Assembly: GCA_905221605.1 (NCBI GenBank)
Contig: CAJNDS010000151.1
Location: 124,001 to 188,000, forward strand
Reading direction: 5' to 3'
DNA from: Symbiodinium natans
Lineage: Eukaryota; Sar; Dinophyceae; Suessiales; Symbiodiniaceae
DNA length: 64,000 nucleotides
In this document: piece after piece, positions 1 to 11,579 of the stretch
How positions within the stretch are numbered: position 1 is the first letter of the stretch
Layout of the letters: each line of letters opens with the position of its first letter
Made by a program: the position numbers and the translations under genes
The notes under the pieces: model-generated
Told to the model about the DNA's origin: nothing
The model's input: the letters and a program-made list of their open reading frames with translations, nothing else
Databases searched by the model: none

Positions 1-610
1 AAGTATACTATAGTAACCCCCAAAAGCCGATGCTATTCATTGCAGCCCCTGTATTCGCCATGAGGGTGGAGCTGGGGGTTGCAGATACCGAGATACTTCG
101 GGTCGCGGGCTCCTTACCAGTCGTTGCCAGCTATGTTTCCTGCCCCCAACATCTCAGTCGCCCGTCTCTAGGCACAATCATGTGGATGCATGGTGTCGTG
201 GCTTTAGCATGGGAACTCGGAGCAAAAAAAACCAAGAAAACGAAACCTTCAGGCTTCTTTCATACCTCGTGCTTGGGGCTAAATTCGGTCCCAGTTTTGG
301 GCATCGCTGACCCGCATGCGCTGATCATAAGCACCCTTTCTGCAAGCATGCGCAGAAGGTCTCCGTCGACTTCGGGGGTCCCCAGCCTTTTTGCCTATGC
401 TGCAGTCTCGATGAGCACAAGCTGGTAAAGCTAGCAACAGCTGTGACATCATTACCAGACCCAGTGGCGACATCGTTCATGCGGCAACGCATGAAATGCA
501 TCATGGAATGTGTTTATTGAATGATGATACCCGCAATGTAAGAAATCTTGCTGCTTCAGTTTTACGGCGTGTGTGTGTGTGTGCGCATCAGAGCAAAATA
601 GCTTGCTGCC
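1..610. other. No gene recognised
   Basis: No exon-like frame with a recognisable product was found. The first ~25 bases (an AGTA..AACCCCCAAAAG stretch) resemble the right end of the short dispersed element described at 17.8, 48.1 and 51.3 kb. Confidence 0.4.
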
Positions 611-1519
611 ATGGGGGCTTGTGTCACCTTCTTCGCTTTGCTGGCGCTCGGTTTGCTCCTCAACTACCTGGTGCATTTTTCCAGGGTGCAAGTCCTGACT
701 GCAGATGACGCTTCCATCACGATGCGGCAAAAACATCAGAATGAGGAAGTGCCTGAGCAAATTCGAGGCGGGGGACTCTCCTCTTGGGGTTTCCATTCTA
801 AGGCTGCCGCCTATATAGTTAGGGCACCCCGAAAAGGGCACCGCAATTGTGTTTCATAGAAATCACCAGGCGTGCTTTGGATGAGGGGCAACACCTGCCC
901 AGAGCTCCTTCTGACACTGGAAGCCGGAGCTTATGACAGGACCAGCCGAACGATTCTTCTGACTTTTGGCGCTGGATATAGCTGGTCCTACAGTTCGGAC
1001 TCTGCAGGTTGGCGAGAGTACGCAGCGGTGACAGCGAACCTCGCTTTCTTCAGCCCCGGGATGCTGCGGGTTGAGTTCGAGGAAGACTTTAGATTCGCAA
1101 GGATGCAGGTGACCATAGCTGGAATCAGCGCAGCGAATGCTGTGGGACTCTGGGCAATAAACCAGACAGATGATTTAGGAGACTTCTGGGACCGACTGAT
1201 GTGGGATGACTCCGGCAGCAAGTGGCGGTTCGTTTATGACATTAAGAAGGTTCTGGACAGGGATGGAACGAAGCTGCCGGCGTGGTCACAGATGGTGAAT
1301 TCTACGATTTCTGGAGCTGTGGTCCACGGCGAGGGATGTGGTTGCGACTCAGTGGTAAAAACATACGAGCAGCTGCTTCACGGAGACTTTTCGACGCTTC
1401 AGATCTTTTTGTCCATCCTCTCCGGTATCATCTGGTTGAGCTTGGCCATGTACTGCGTCAACAGGAGCAACACCAAGGCTCCATCGCCGGAGTTCGAGCC
1501 GCTTGCCCGCCAGCCCTGA
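611..1519 (+). CDS. Two-exon membrane protein with large lumenal/extracellular domain, family unknown
   Basis: I do not recognise the family. Exon 1 (611-802) starts with ATG and encodes a hydrophobic segment at residues 5-22, then a hydrophilic stretch. A GC donor at 803 and an AG acceptor at 903-904 give a 102-base intron and keep the frame, joining ..SSWGFHSK to LLLTLEAGAYDR... Exon 2 (905-1519) encodes a ~165-residue domain rich in aromatics with NQT and NST glycosylation-type sites and a GCGC cluster. It ends in a second hydrophobic helix (LSILSGIIWLSLAMYC) and a short polar tail. The spliced product would be ~268 residues, with two membrane helices near its ends and a large loop between them. 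The layout suggests a membrane-anchored surface or endomembrane protein (inference). An alternative is that the two parts are separate ORFs. Confidence 0.55.
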
Positions 1520-2373
1520 AGACTACTCAACTTCCAGCCTGGAGTAATCCGTGTCTGCTTGCACCACCAGAGCCAAAGAAGCATGGCTGCGGAAATCGCA
1601 GCACAGATGGCCAAAGGTGTGCTCCCAAGCAGCTGCGCACAGCCCCAGGTGGACTCGAGTTGACGAGTTGGCCTGGCGTGGCTTTTGGTTTTCTGGTCTC
1701 ACCTTTCCTGTTTCCTGCAGTGGCTTTCAATGTAAAGCTCTGGGCCCCCGTACTCAGAATCTTCAGTCGGTGTGAAAGTGGAAAGTCCTAAGTCCTGCTG
1801 ACCGGACCTGAAACCAAGGCTTCTATTTCGACGCCTCCGCGGACCAGGCAGGCAAAGACGCACAGCTGCGCGTCTTCGCCACTCGGCGTTGGGTGCCCCC
1901 TTAATCTGCCCAATAAGTATGCCGAGCCTACGCTCACCAAAGCCATGCATCACCCGTGAATCCTAGGCTTTATGGATAAAAGGGTCTTGCCCCCTCGCGA
2001 AATGGCTGCATCGTCTCTTAAAACCTCGTTCTTGACAGACATCCGTGAGATTTGATTTAGTCGCTTCAGCTTCTCTAGCTTGCAAACCGGCGGCGCTTGG
2101 TTCTTGGTGTGTGCACGAAGGCCCCCATTGAAAACCCGAGATTCGGTTCCGAATTGAAACATGAAATCTGTGGATGCTGCAGCCTCAGCCCGCTCGCTAC
2201 TCTTTCGCATGCCTGGAAAAACCACTGGGCACGCGAGGGGCAATCCAGAAAGTATGTAAGAATTCGATCATCGTCCAGTGGGAACATTCTTTGGATAGTC
2301 CACCCGTTGGCTCCGTTGAGTCACGAACCCTCCCTAGGGTTTAGGGTTTAGGGTTTACGGTTCTTCAACCCAG

Positions 2374-5012
2374 GAGTACTTCGGAACCTTTACGCGTGCA
2401 CTGCTGAGCCTCTTCGAGATGACCCTTGCAAACTGGCCTCCTGTGTGTCGATTGCTGATGGAAGAAGTCAGCGAGTGGTGGATGATCTTTTGCCTCTTGC
2501 CTTTTATTGAGTCTCGACCCGAGCCGAAGTTTGTAAAGTTCTGCTCTTTGCTGAGGGGCGCGGCTAGTGACTCAGAGCACTGAGGCTTGTTCCACAAGCT
2601 GACTATGGGCTTCGCGGTGGTTGGCGTGACTTGCTTTCGACTTGTGTGCTTCCATACATGCGGTGCTTTCGGGTGCCATGTCTTTTGTGCCACTTGAGGC
2701 AGGAAAGCCCTCAACCTCAAAGCTGCACGGTGTCGGCTGGGCTTTAAGAACCTACGCTTTGCTAGCCTCGGCTTGAGTCAGAGTTGGTCCAGCCAAAGCT
2801 CATGTCTATCAGAAAGTCGTTCGGGATTTGATTTTAGCTTGACCACAGCTTTCGAACCAGGGATTTCGATGCAAACAGCAGCGCAGAGTGCCTCTTCTTT
2901 GCCTTGCCCCATGTACGTAGTTTACTTTCAGTTCCGAGAATCTGCTGCTCAAGCAAATGCAAGGTGATCAATGGTGTGCTGATGCAAGAGACGTTCAAGG
3001 CCTGCCTGCAAGCTCAGCAGTGCTGACTTGAGTTGAGTTTGTCCCTCAGGCATCGTAGGCCCTAGCATCGCGAGAGGGAGAGGGTGTCACGTTACAGTCC
3101 CCACTAAACCCTGACCAGGCGAAACGTTAAAAGCAAAAAAGGCGCCCTAAGCCAGCTAGGAAGGTGGCAAAGAACCCTCAGCAGACCGAAGACGAGCTGC
3201 GAGATGCTGCAGGTAGCTCACATGGACGACACTGTCATGGTCCGCGAGAAGCAGCGTGCCATGCGCACACATGTGGCGAAGATGTCGGCCCTTTTCCATG
3301 ATGCCGACACATCTGGTGACGGACGCCTGGATATGGAAGAGTACCTTGGAAGAAAGTGCGGCTAAAGCGGCTAAAGTTCTCCTGAAAATTTCGTGGTCCT
3401 CCGAGTTGGCGGTCGGCGCACGACAACCCGACAGTTTCAGGGTTTAGGGCCTTTTGAGGTTTAGCGCTTGTCAGGTTCAGGCACATCTTGGAGCACTACG
3501 AAGTCAAGATTTGGCTAGCCGCCATGGACTTGGACGTCAGCGACGTGGAGGCTGGACCTTGAGCGCAAGGAATGAGTGCAGTCTCCGACAAGAGGCCCGC
3601 AGGGTGGCATGCGGATCAAAGGAATTTTATTTAGGATCAAGAACAAACTTGTTTAGGATAACAGCATATATTTAGGACCAAGAAAAATGTATTCTGTTCT
3701 TCCGACGGAGAGAGGGAAGGGGAGGGAGGGAGGGAGAGAAGGAGGGAAGGAAGGAAGGACGGAAGGAAGGAAGGCAGGAAGGAAGGAAGGAAGCAAGGAA
3801 GCAAGGAAGCAAGGAAGCAAGGAAGCAAGGAAGCAAGGAAGCAACCAAGCAAGGAAGCAAGGAAGCAAGGAAGCAAAGAAGGAAGGAAGGAAGGAAGGAA
3901 GAAATCAAGAAAGAAAGACAGTAAAAAGAAAGAAATGACAAAAGAAAGAAAGCAAGGAAGAAGTCGTGCCAGCTTGCTTCAAAGCATCCGCATCTTTTCG
4001 AAACCCATTGCGCGAGCATTGTGTTGGCAAATGGGGCCCCCCCCCCCACCCAACAACCCCCCGCTTTTTTTGAAGTCGTGCCAGCTTTGCTTCAAAGCAT
4101 ACGCATCTTTTCGACGCCTCTGATTTGTGTTGCAAATGCGGGGGGAGGGGGGGCACCCCCCGCTTTATTTTAAGTCGTGCCAGGTGCTTCAGCATACTTT
4201 CGAAACCCATGATGCGAGCATTGTGTTTGCACATGGGGGGTGTGCGCCCCCCCCCCAACCCCCCCCGCTCTTTCTTTCATCGTTCTGGCTTGCTTCAGAG
4301 TATACGCTTTTTTTTGAAACTTCTAATGACAAGATGCCAGCATTGATTTGCAGCATCTGCAAACTCAGAAATGCTGTCGTTTACCGTATTTCCAGACTCT
4401 GAAAGCGCAGAAATGCTGCTATTTACAGTATTTGCAGCCTCTGGAAACTCAGAAATGCTGCGGGGTACAGTATTTCCAGCCTCTTTGAAAGTACAGAACT
4501 GCTGCTGGATACAGTATCTGCAGCCTCTCTGGAAACTCAGATTTTCAGAAGTTCCCGCATAACTGCTGTGCTTTTTCGGTATTTTGAGGTTGCGAACGGC
4601 CAGAAATGCTGCATTTCTGAGCGTTTACAGCCTCCGCTCCGCTTGCAACAGGCCTTCGAAGCCTTCAGTAAATTATGTTTTGATCCCAAATAGTTTTTTT
4701 GACCCGCCTATAAATTATTTCTTGATCCCCTACCCGGGTCCTGCAGACCTTCGTGACTCGTGCAGGCATGAGATATGATATACTGCACAATACGGAACTA
4801 TGGCATACGATACTACGATTCGACTGTCTGAGAATATATCGGTATGATACTATGACAGTATGGGACAAGAGTCTTCGAACTTTAGAATATAGTACTCTAA
4901 GAATCCAATAACCTTGGGATACAATTCGTACAGGAGTTGTTTGACATGCTGGACACTGGTGGTGATGGCCGACTTTCGGCAGAGGACACCGCAGCCGAGG
5001 CTGAAGCACAAG
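2374..5012 (+). CDS. Voltage-gated cation channel, 3' part only (pore, S6, paired EF-hands), six exons
   Basis: Six small exons join in frame: 2374-2491, 2585-2625, 2964-2999, 3213-3340, 3481-3550 and 4934-~5012. The introns are GC-AG, GT-AG, GC-AG, GT-AG and GC-AG. The first exon gives a pore-helix motif (YFGTF..LFEMTLANW) and the start of S6 (EEVSEWWMIF). The next two complete S6 and its exit (HKLTMGFAVVGV, then INGVLMQETFK). Exon 4 has VREKQRA.. and a canonical EF-hand loop, DADTSGDGRLDMEE. Exon 5 is the linker (KIWLAAMDLDVSDVE). Exon 6 holds a second EF-hand, LDTGGDGRLSAED. This is the known order of the Ca2+-binding C terminus of dinoflagellate voltage-gated Na+/Ca2+-type channels. No voltage sensor or S5 was found upstream, where another gene ends at 1519. 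The copy is therefore probably a 5'-truncated duplicate, or its front lies outside this arrangement. The end after exon 6 is also unclear. Confidence 0.8.
3700..3955. repeat. GGAA / GAAGCAAG purine-rich simple repeat
   Basis: Runs of GGGA, GGAA and GGAAGCAA in tandem, all purine on the + strand. The repeat sits inside the long intron (3551-4933) of the channel fragment. The open frames across it are low-complexity products and are not called. Confidence 0.95.
3958..4320. repeat. ~105-bp tandem repeat, about four diverged copies
   Basis: Each copy starts near AAGTCGTGCCAGCTTGCTTC, runs through a ..CGAGCATTGTGTT.. segment, then a G-run and C-run, and ends in CCCCGCTTT. Copies begin near 3958, 4072, 4172 and 4270. 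Poly-C and poly-G lengths differ between copies. Confidence 0.85.
4355..4630. repeat. ~58-bp tandem repeat around CAGAAATGCTGC
   Basis: About five diverged copies containing CAGAAATGCTGC, then TTTACAGTATTT, then GCAGCCTCTGGAAACT. The copies lie in the same long channel intron as the two preceding repeat blocks. Confidence 0.85.
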
Positions 5013-5154
5013 GTAATCTTTCATGCAGAAATCGTGCCTAGTGGGCTCAGAATTAGCTTTGGTATCTGGTAAACCTTTTGGTGGGAGCTTGGCGAGTTGA
5101 AACCTGGGGTTGCAGGGGGCACGCGAAGAAATAATGGAGACCCCCTGGCATTAT

Positions 5155-5497
5155 TTCAAATAATAATAATGGAAAGGGAAACCATGTCATTATTATTATT
5201 CCCCCCCCCCCCCAAATAATAATAATGGAAAGGGCAACAATTTAATTATTATTATTTGGACCCCCCCCCCCCCACCCAAATAATAATAATGGAAAGGGAA
5301 ACTATTTAATTATTATTATTTGGACCCCCCCCCAAATCATAATAATGGAATGGGAAACCATTTAATTATTATTATTATTATTTGGACCCCCTCCCCCCTC
5401 CCAAATAATAATAATGAAATGGGAAACCATCTAATTATCAATATTTGGATCCCCCCCTCTTCGGGTAGTGATAGTGGTAACAACAATAACAATAATA

Positions 5498-5538
<41 letters not shown>

Positions 5539-5802
5539 GACCACCCCCCCCCCCGCTCATTATTATTATTTTAGACCCCCGTGCCCCCAAATCCCCCCCC
5601 CAAATAATAATAATGGATTGGGTGATTATTTGGATCCCCCCCCCCCCTCCCCTCCCCCCTCCAAAAGACCCCCCCCCCCCCCCCAAAATATAATAATGGA
5701 ATGGGAAACCATTTAATTATTATTATTTTAGACCCCCCCGCCCCCAAATCCCCCCCCAAATAATAATAATGGATTGGGAAACCATTTAATTATTATTATT
5801 TG
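5155..5802. repeat. ~58-bp AAT-rich tandem array with C-runs
   Basis: Units of the form AATAATAATGGAAAGGGAAACC, then ATTTAATTATTATTATTTGG, then a C-run. The AATAAT block and the ATTATT block are complementary, so each unit can fold back on itself. The array runs into the assembly gap. Confidence 0.9.
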
Positions 5803-5902
5803 NNNNNNNNNNNNNNNNNNNNNNNNNNNNNNNNNNNNNNNNNNNNNNNNNNNNNNNNNNNNNNNNNNNNNNNNNNNNNNNNNNNNNNNNNNNNNNNNNN
5901 NN
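5803..5902. other. Assembly gap, 100 N
   Basis: Exactly 100 Ns, the usual placeholder for a gap of unknown size. Microsatellite lies on both sides, which explains why assembly failed here. Confidence 1.
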
Positions 5903-5928
5903 AGGAGTAGGAGTAGGAGTAGGAGTAG

Positions 5929-6009
<81 letters not shown>

Positions 6010-6021
6010 AAGTAGGAGTAG

Positions 6022-6093
<72 letters not shown>

Positions 6094-6095
6094 CA
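5903..6095. repeat. AGT/AGG trinucleotide microsatellite
   Basis: Near-perfect AGT repeats with a few AGGAGT interruptions, directly after the gap. Poly-Ser, poly-Thr and poly-Tyr frames through it are artefacts. Confidence 0.97.
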
Positions 6096-6139
6096 GTAAA
6101 TGTAGATCCAGCCGGCCAACAGCCAGACTTAGGCAAGCA

Positions 6140-9100
6140 CCCTCGCTTCGTGTTTCCTGTGACTTGGTAGGGTCCAGAGGTTTGTCGTATGTCCCCTCCC
6201 TTCGTCCCTTCGTGTTGTAAGGGTTTTGTAAGGGCTTTGGAGGTTTGTGTGCTTCCCCTTTCTCGTTCTTATAGGTTTTGGGGGAGCATCAAATGATTAT
6301 CATATATGATGTGTTTCCGTGCTCGTATTATGAGGGCTAGTGCCTGCCCTAGAGGTTTGTCGTATGTCCCCCCGCTTCGTGTTCCTGTGATTTGGTAGGG
6401 GGCTAAAGGTTTGTCGTGTGTCCCCTCCCTTCGTCCCTTCGTGTTGTAAGGGTTTTGGGAGGGTCCTGGAGGTTTGTCGTATGTCCCCTTTGTTCGTGCT
6501 TGTAGGGTCTGGGGAGTGTGTAGATGATAATCACATATCATGTGCTTCCGTGCTCGTATTATGAGGGGCTAGTGATTGGCCTGGAGGTTTGTCAGATGAC
6601 GCCCCCGCTTCGTGATCCTGTGATTTGGTAGGGGCCTAAAGGTTTGTAGTGTGTCGCCTCCCTTCATTCCTTCCTATTGTAAGGGTTCTGTGAGGGCCCT
6701 GGAGGTTTGTCGTATGTCCCCTTTCTTCTTGCTTGTAGGGTTTGGGGAGCATCTAGATGATAGAGGTTTGTCGTATGTCGTCTCCCTTCGTCCCTTCGTG
6801 TTGTAAGGGTTTTGTGAGGGCCCTGAAGGTCTAGGGCAGTTACTAGCGCCTCATAGTACGAGCACGGAAGCAAATGATAATGACAATCATCTAGACGCTG
6901 CCCAAATCCTACAAGCACGAAGAAAGGGACATACGGCAAATTTGCAGGGCCCTCACAAAACCCTTACAACAAGAAGGGACGAAGGAAGGGCACATACGAC
7001 AAACCTCTAGGACCCTCACGAAACCCTTACAACACGAAGGGACGAAGGGATTGTATCTAATTTCGTATATGGTAAAATGACATACGACAAATCTCCAGGA
7101 CCCTAGCAAATGACATGAACACGAAGCAGGGAGACGTAAAACAAACCTCTAGGGCAGTCACTAGCCCCTCATAATACGAGCACGGAAGCAAATCATATAT
7201 GATAATCATCTAGACGCTCCCCACGCCCTACAAGCACGAAGAAAGGAGACATACGATAAATCTTCCAGGTCCAACAAAACCCTTGCAACTCAAAGGGACG
7301 AAGGGAGGGGGCACACGACAAACCTCTTTAGGCCCCTACCACATCGCAGGAACAGAAAGCGGCGGGACATACGACAAACCTCTATGACAAACACCAGCCC
7401 CTCATAATACGAGCACGGAAGCAAATGATATATGACAGTTTTCTAGAAGATCCCCAAACCCTCTAAGAAGAAAGAAAGGTGACATACGACAAACCTTCCC
7501 CCAACAAAGCAATTTCAACACGAAGGGACGAAAGGAGGGGACATTCGACAAGTCTCTGGCCCCTACCAAATCTCAGGAACACGAAGCGTGGGGACATACG
7601 ACAAATCTCCAAGGGCCCTCAGAAAAATTTTATCAGCCTTACAACACGAAAGGACGAAGGCAGGGGACATACGACAAACCTGTAGGCCCCTACTACATCA
7701 CAGGAACAAGGAAGCGGGGGGGGGGCATACGACAAACCCCTAGGGCAGTCACTAGCCCCTCACAATACGAGCACGGACTCAAGTTATATGTCAGTCGTCT
7801 AGACGCTCCCCAAACCCTACAAGTGAGAAGAAAGGGGACACACGGCAAATTTGCAGGGCTCTCACAAAAACCCTTGCAACACGAAAGGACGAAGCGAGGG
7901 AACGTATGACAAACCTCTAAGCCCCTACCAAATCACAGGACCAAGGAAACGGGGGGGACAAATGACAAACCTCTAGGACAGCCACTAGCCCCTCATAGTT
8001 TGAGCACGGAAGCAAATCATATATGACGATCATCTAGACTCTAGACGCTCCCCCAAACCCTACAAGCTCGAAGAAAGTGGATATACGACTAGCCTCCAGG
8101 GCCCTCACAAAACCCTTACCACCCATACAACGCGAAGGGACGAAGGAAGGGGACATACGACAAACCTCTAGGGCAGTCAGTAACCCCACATAGTACGAGC
8201 ACGGAAGCAAATGATGTATGGTAATCATCTCGACGCTCCTCAAACTCTCCAAGCACGAAGAAAGGGGACACACGACAAACCTTCAAGGCCCAACAAAACC
8301 CCTACAACACGAAGGGGCGAAAGGAGGGGACATACGACAAAGCTCTAAGCCCCTACCAAATCTCAGGAACAGGAATCGGGGGGACATACGACAAACCTCT
8401 AGGGCAATCACTAGCCCCTCACAATACGAGCACGGAATCAAATTATATGTCAGTCGTCTAGACGCTCCCCAAACCCTACAAGTGAGAAGAAAGGGGACAC
8501 ACGGCAAATTTGCAGGGCTCTCACAAAACCCTTGCAACACGAAAGGACGAAGCGAGGGAACGTATGACAAACCTCTAAGCCCCTACCAAATCACAGGACC
8601 AAGGAAACGGGGGGGACAAATGACAAACCTCTAGGACAGCCACTAGCCCCTCATAGTTTGAGCACGGAAGCAAATCATATATGACGATCATCTAGACTCT
8701 AGACGCTCCCCCCAAACCCTACAAGCTCGAAGAAAGTGGATATACGACTAGCCTCCAGGGCCCTCACAAAACCCTTACCACCCATACAACGCGAAGGGAC
8801 GAAGGAAGGGGACATACGACAAACCTCTAGGGCAGTCACTAACCGCACATAGTACGAGCACGGAAGCAAATGATGTATGGTAGTCATCTCGACGCTCCTC
8901 AAACTCTCCAAGCACGAAGAAAGGGGACACACGACAAGCCTTCAAGGCCCAACAAAACCCCTACAACACGAAGGGGCGAAAGGAGGGGACATACGACAAA
9001 GCTCTAGGCCCCTACCAAAGCTCAGGAACAGGAATCGGGGGGACATACGACAAACCTCTAGGGCGATCACTAGCCCCTCACAATACGAGCGCGGAATCGA

Positions 9101-11220
9101 ATTATATATATATATATATATATATCAGTCGTCTAGGCTCCCCAAACCCTACAAGCACGAAGAAAGGGGACACACGCAAACATCCCACGAAGGAACGAAG
9201 GGAGAGGAATTACGACAAACCGCTAGACCCCTACCAAATCATAGGAATACGAAGCGGGGGGGCACACGAGAAATCTTTAGGGCAATCAATACCCTCATAG
9301 CGACTGCGGAAGCAAATGATATATGATAATCATGTAGACACTCCCCCAACCCCTGCAAGCACGAACAAAGGGGACATATGAAAAACCTCCAGAGCGCTCA
9401 CGAAACCCTTACAACACGAAGGGACGAAGGGAGGGGACAAAAGATAAACCTCTAGGCCCCTCCCAACTCACAGGAACACGAAGCAGGGGGGCATACGACA
9501 AACCTCTAGGGCAGTCAATAGCCCTCACAATACGACCACAGAAGCAAATGTCTTATGACAATCATCTAGATGCCAAGAAAGGGGACACACGACAAACCTG
9601 TAGGCCCCTACTACATCACAGGAACAAGCGGAGGGCGTACGACAAACCTCTAGGGCAGTCACTAGCCCCGCACAATACGAGCCCGGAATCAAATTACATA
9701 TGTCAGTCGTCTAGATGCTCCCCAAACCCTACAAGCAAGAAGAAAAGGGACATACGGCAAATTTGCCGGGCTCTCACAAAACCCTTGCAACACGAAAGGA
9801 CGAAGCGAGGGAACGTATGACAAACCTCTAAGCCCCTACCAAATCACAGGACCAAGGAAACGGGGGGGACAAATGACAAACCTCTATGACAGTCACTAGC
9901 CCCTCATAGTTTGAGCACGGAAGCAAATCATATATGACGATCATCTAGACTCTAGACGCTCCCCCCCAAACCCTACAAGCTCGAAGAAAGTGGATATGCG
10001 ACTAGCCTCCAGGGCCCTCACAAAACCCTTACCACCCATACAACGCGAAGGGACGAAGGAAGGGGACATACGACAAACCTCTAGGGCAGTCACTAACCGC
10101 ACATAGTACGAGCACGGAAGCAAATGATGTATGGTAGTCATCTCGACGCTCCTCAAACTCTCCAAGCACGAAGAAAGGGGACACACGACAAGCCTTCAAG
10201 GCCCAACAAAACCCCTACAACACGAAGGGGCGAAAGGAGGGGACATACGACAAAGCTCTAGGCCCCTACCAAATCTCAGGAACAGGAATCGGGGGGACAT
10301 ACGACAAACCTCTAGGGCGACCACTAGCCCCTCACAATACGAGCGCGGAATCGAATTATATATATATATATATATATCAGTCGTCTAGGCTCCCCAAACC
10401 CTGCAAGCACGAAGAAAGGGGACACACGCAAACATCCCACGAAGGAACGAAGGGAGAGGAATTACGACAAACCTCTAGACCCCTACCAAATCACAGGAAT
10501 ACGAAGCGGGGGGGCACACGAGAAATCTTTAGGGCAATCAATACCCTCATAGCGACTGCGGAAGCAAATGATATTATATGATAATCATGTAGACACTCCC
10601 TCAACCCTACAAGCACGAACAAAGGGGACATATGAAAAACCTCCAGAGCGCTCACGAAACCCTTACAATACGAAGGGACGAAGGGAGGGGACAAAAGATA
10701 AACCTCTAGGCCCCTCCCAACTCACAGGAACACGAAGCAGGGGGGCATACGACAAACCTCTAGGGCGGTCAATAGCCCTCAGAATACGACCACGGAAGCA
10801 AATGACTTATGATGACAATCATCTAGACGCCAAGAAAGGGGACATACGACAAACCTCCAAGGCCGAATGCAACCCTCACAACACGAAGGGACGAAGGGAG
10901 GGGACATATGACAAGCCTCTGGCCCCTACCAAATCTCAGGAACACGAAGCGGGGGAATATACAACAAACCTCTAGGGCAGCCACTAGCCCCTCATAGTAC
11001 GAGCGCGGAAGGAATGATTTTTGACAATTATCTAGACAATCCCCAAACCCTACAAGCACGAAGAAATCGGACATGCGACAAACCTCCGGGGCCCTCACAA
11101 AACCCTTACAACACGAACGAAGAAAACAGCTCATACAAACCTCTGGGCCCCTACCAAATCACAACAACACGAAGCGGGGGGACATACGACTAACCTCTAG
11201 GGCAGTCACTAACCCCTCAA
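6140..11220. repeat. ~230-bp repeat family, ~20 units, inverted at about 6.83 kb
   Basis: The unit contains CTAGCCCCTCATAATACGAG, GGAAGCAAATGATATATGA, AATCATCTAGACGCTCC, CCAAACCCTACAAGCACGAA and several copies of GGGGACATACGACAAACCTC. The last motif also gives a finer ~75-base period. The AATACGAGCACGG anchor recurs every ~195-235 bases from about 6850 to 11210. Left of ~6830 the units are in the opposite orientation (anchors near 6321 and 6549). Some blocks are near-identical over 650-1250 bases, showing recent duplication. Short ORFs across the array are rejected as genes because they follow the repeat and shift frame between copies. Confidence 0.9.
9103..9125. repeat. (TA)n tract, duplicated again at ~10348
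   Basis: A TA run sits at the same point of two long near-identical blocks ~1.25 kb apart, between GAATCGAAT and CAGTCGTCTAGGCTCCCC. It marks the same duplication event. Confidence 0.8.
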
Positions 11221-11560
11221 GATGGGGGGTGAAAGGGATTATGGGAGATGATGGGGAATGATGATGGGGGATGATGCGGGATGATGGGAGATGATGGGGG
11301 ATGATGGGGAATGATGGGGGATGACGCGGGATGAGAGACATGATGGGGCATGATAGGGGCTGATCGGGGACGATGATGGGGGCCTGATGGGGGATGATGG
11401 TGGATGATGGGGGGGTGAAAGGGATTATGAGAGATGACGGGGAATGATGATGGGAGATGATGGGGGATGATTGGGGGATGATGGGGCATGATGGGGGATG
11501 AGAGAAACGATGGGAGATGATGCGGGGTGATGTGGGATGGGCAATGAGCGGGTATGTCTG
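11221..11560. repeat. GATGGGGGATGAT minisatellite
   Basis: Tandem GATGGGG/GATGATGGGG words with a weak longer period: GGGGGTGAAAGGGATTATG recurs near 11224 and 11409, about 185 bases apart. The proline/histidine-rich ORFs on the minus strand are by-products. Confidence 0.9.
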
Positions 11561-11579
11561 AAATCCTGGAAAAGACAAA

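Noticed and set aside
3636-4050. Leu/Pro/Ser-rich minus-strand ORFs
   Set aside because: Products of the GGAA purine repeat; low complexity.
5774-6220. Ser/Arg-rich and Tyr- or Thr-rich ORFs across the N gap
   Set aside because: Translations of an AGT microsatellite and of Ns.
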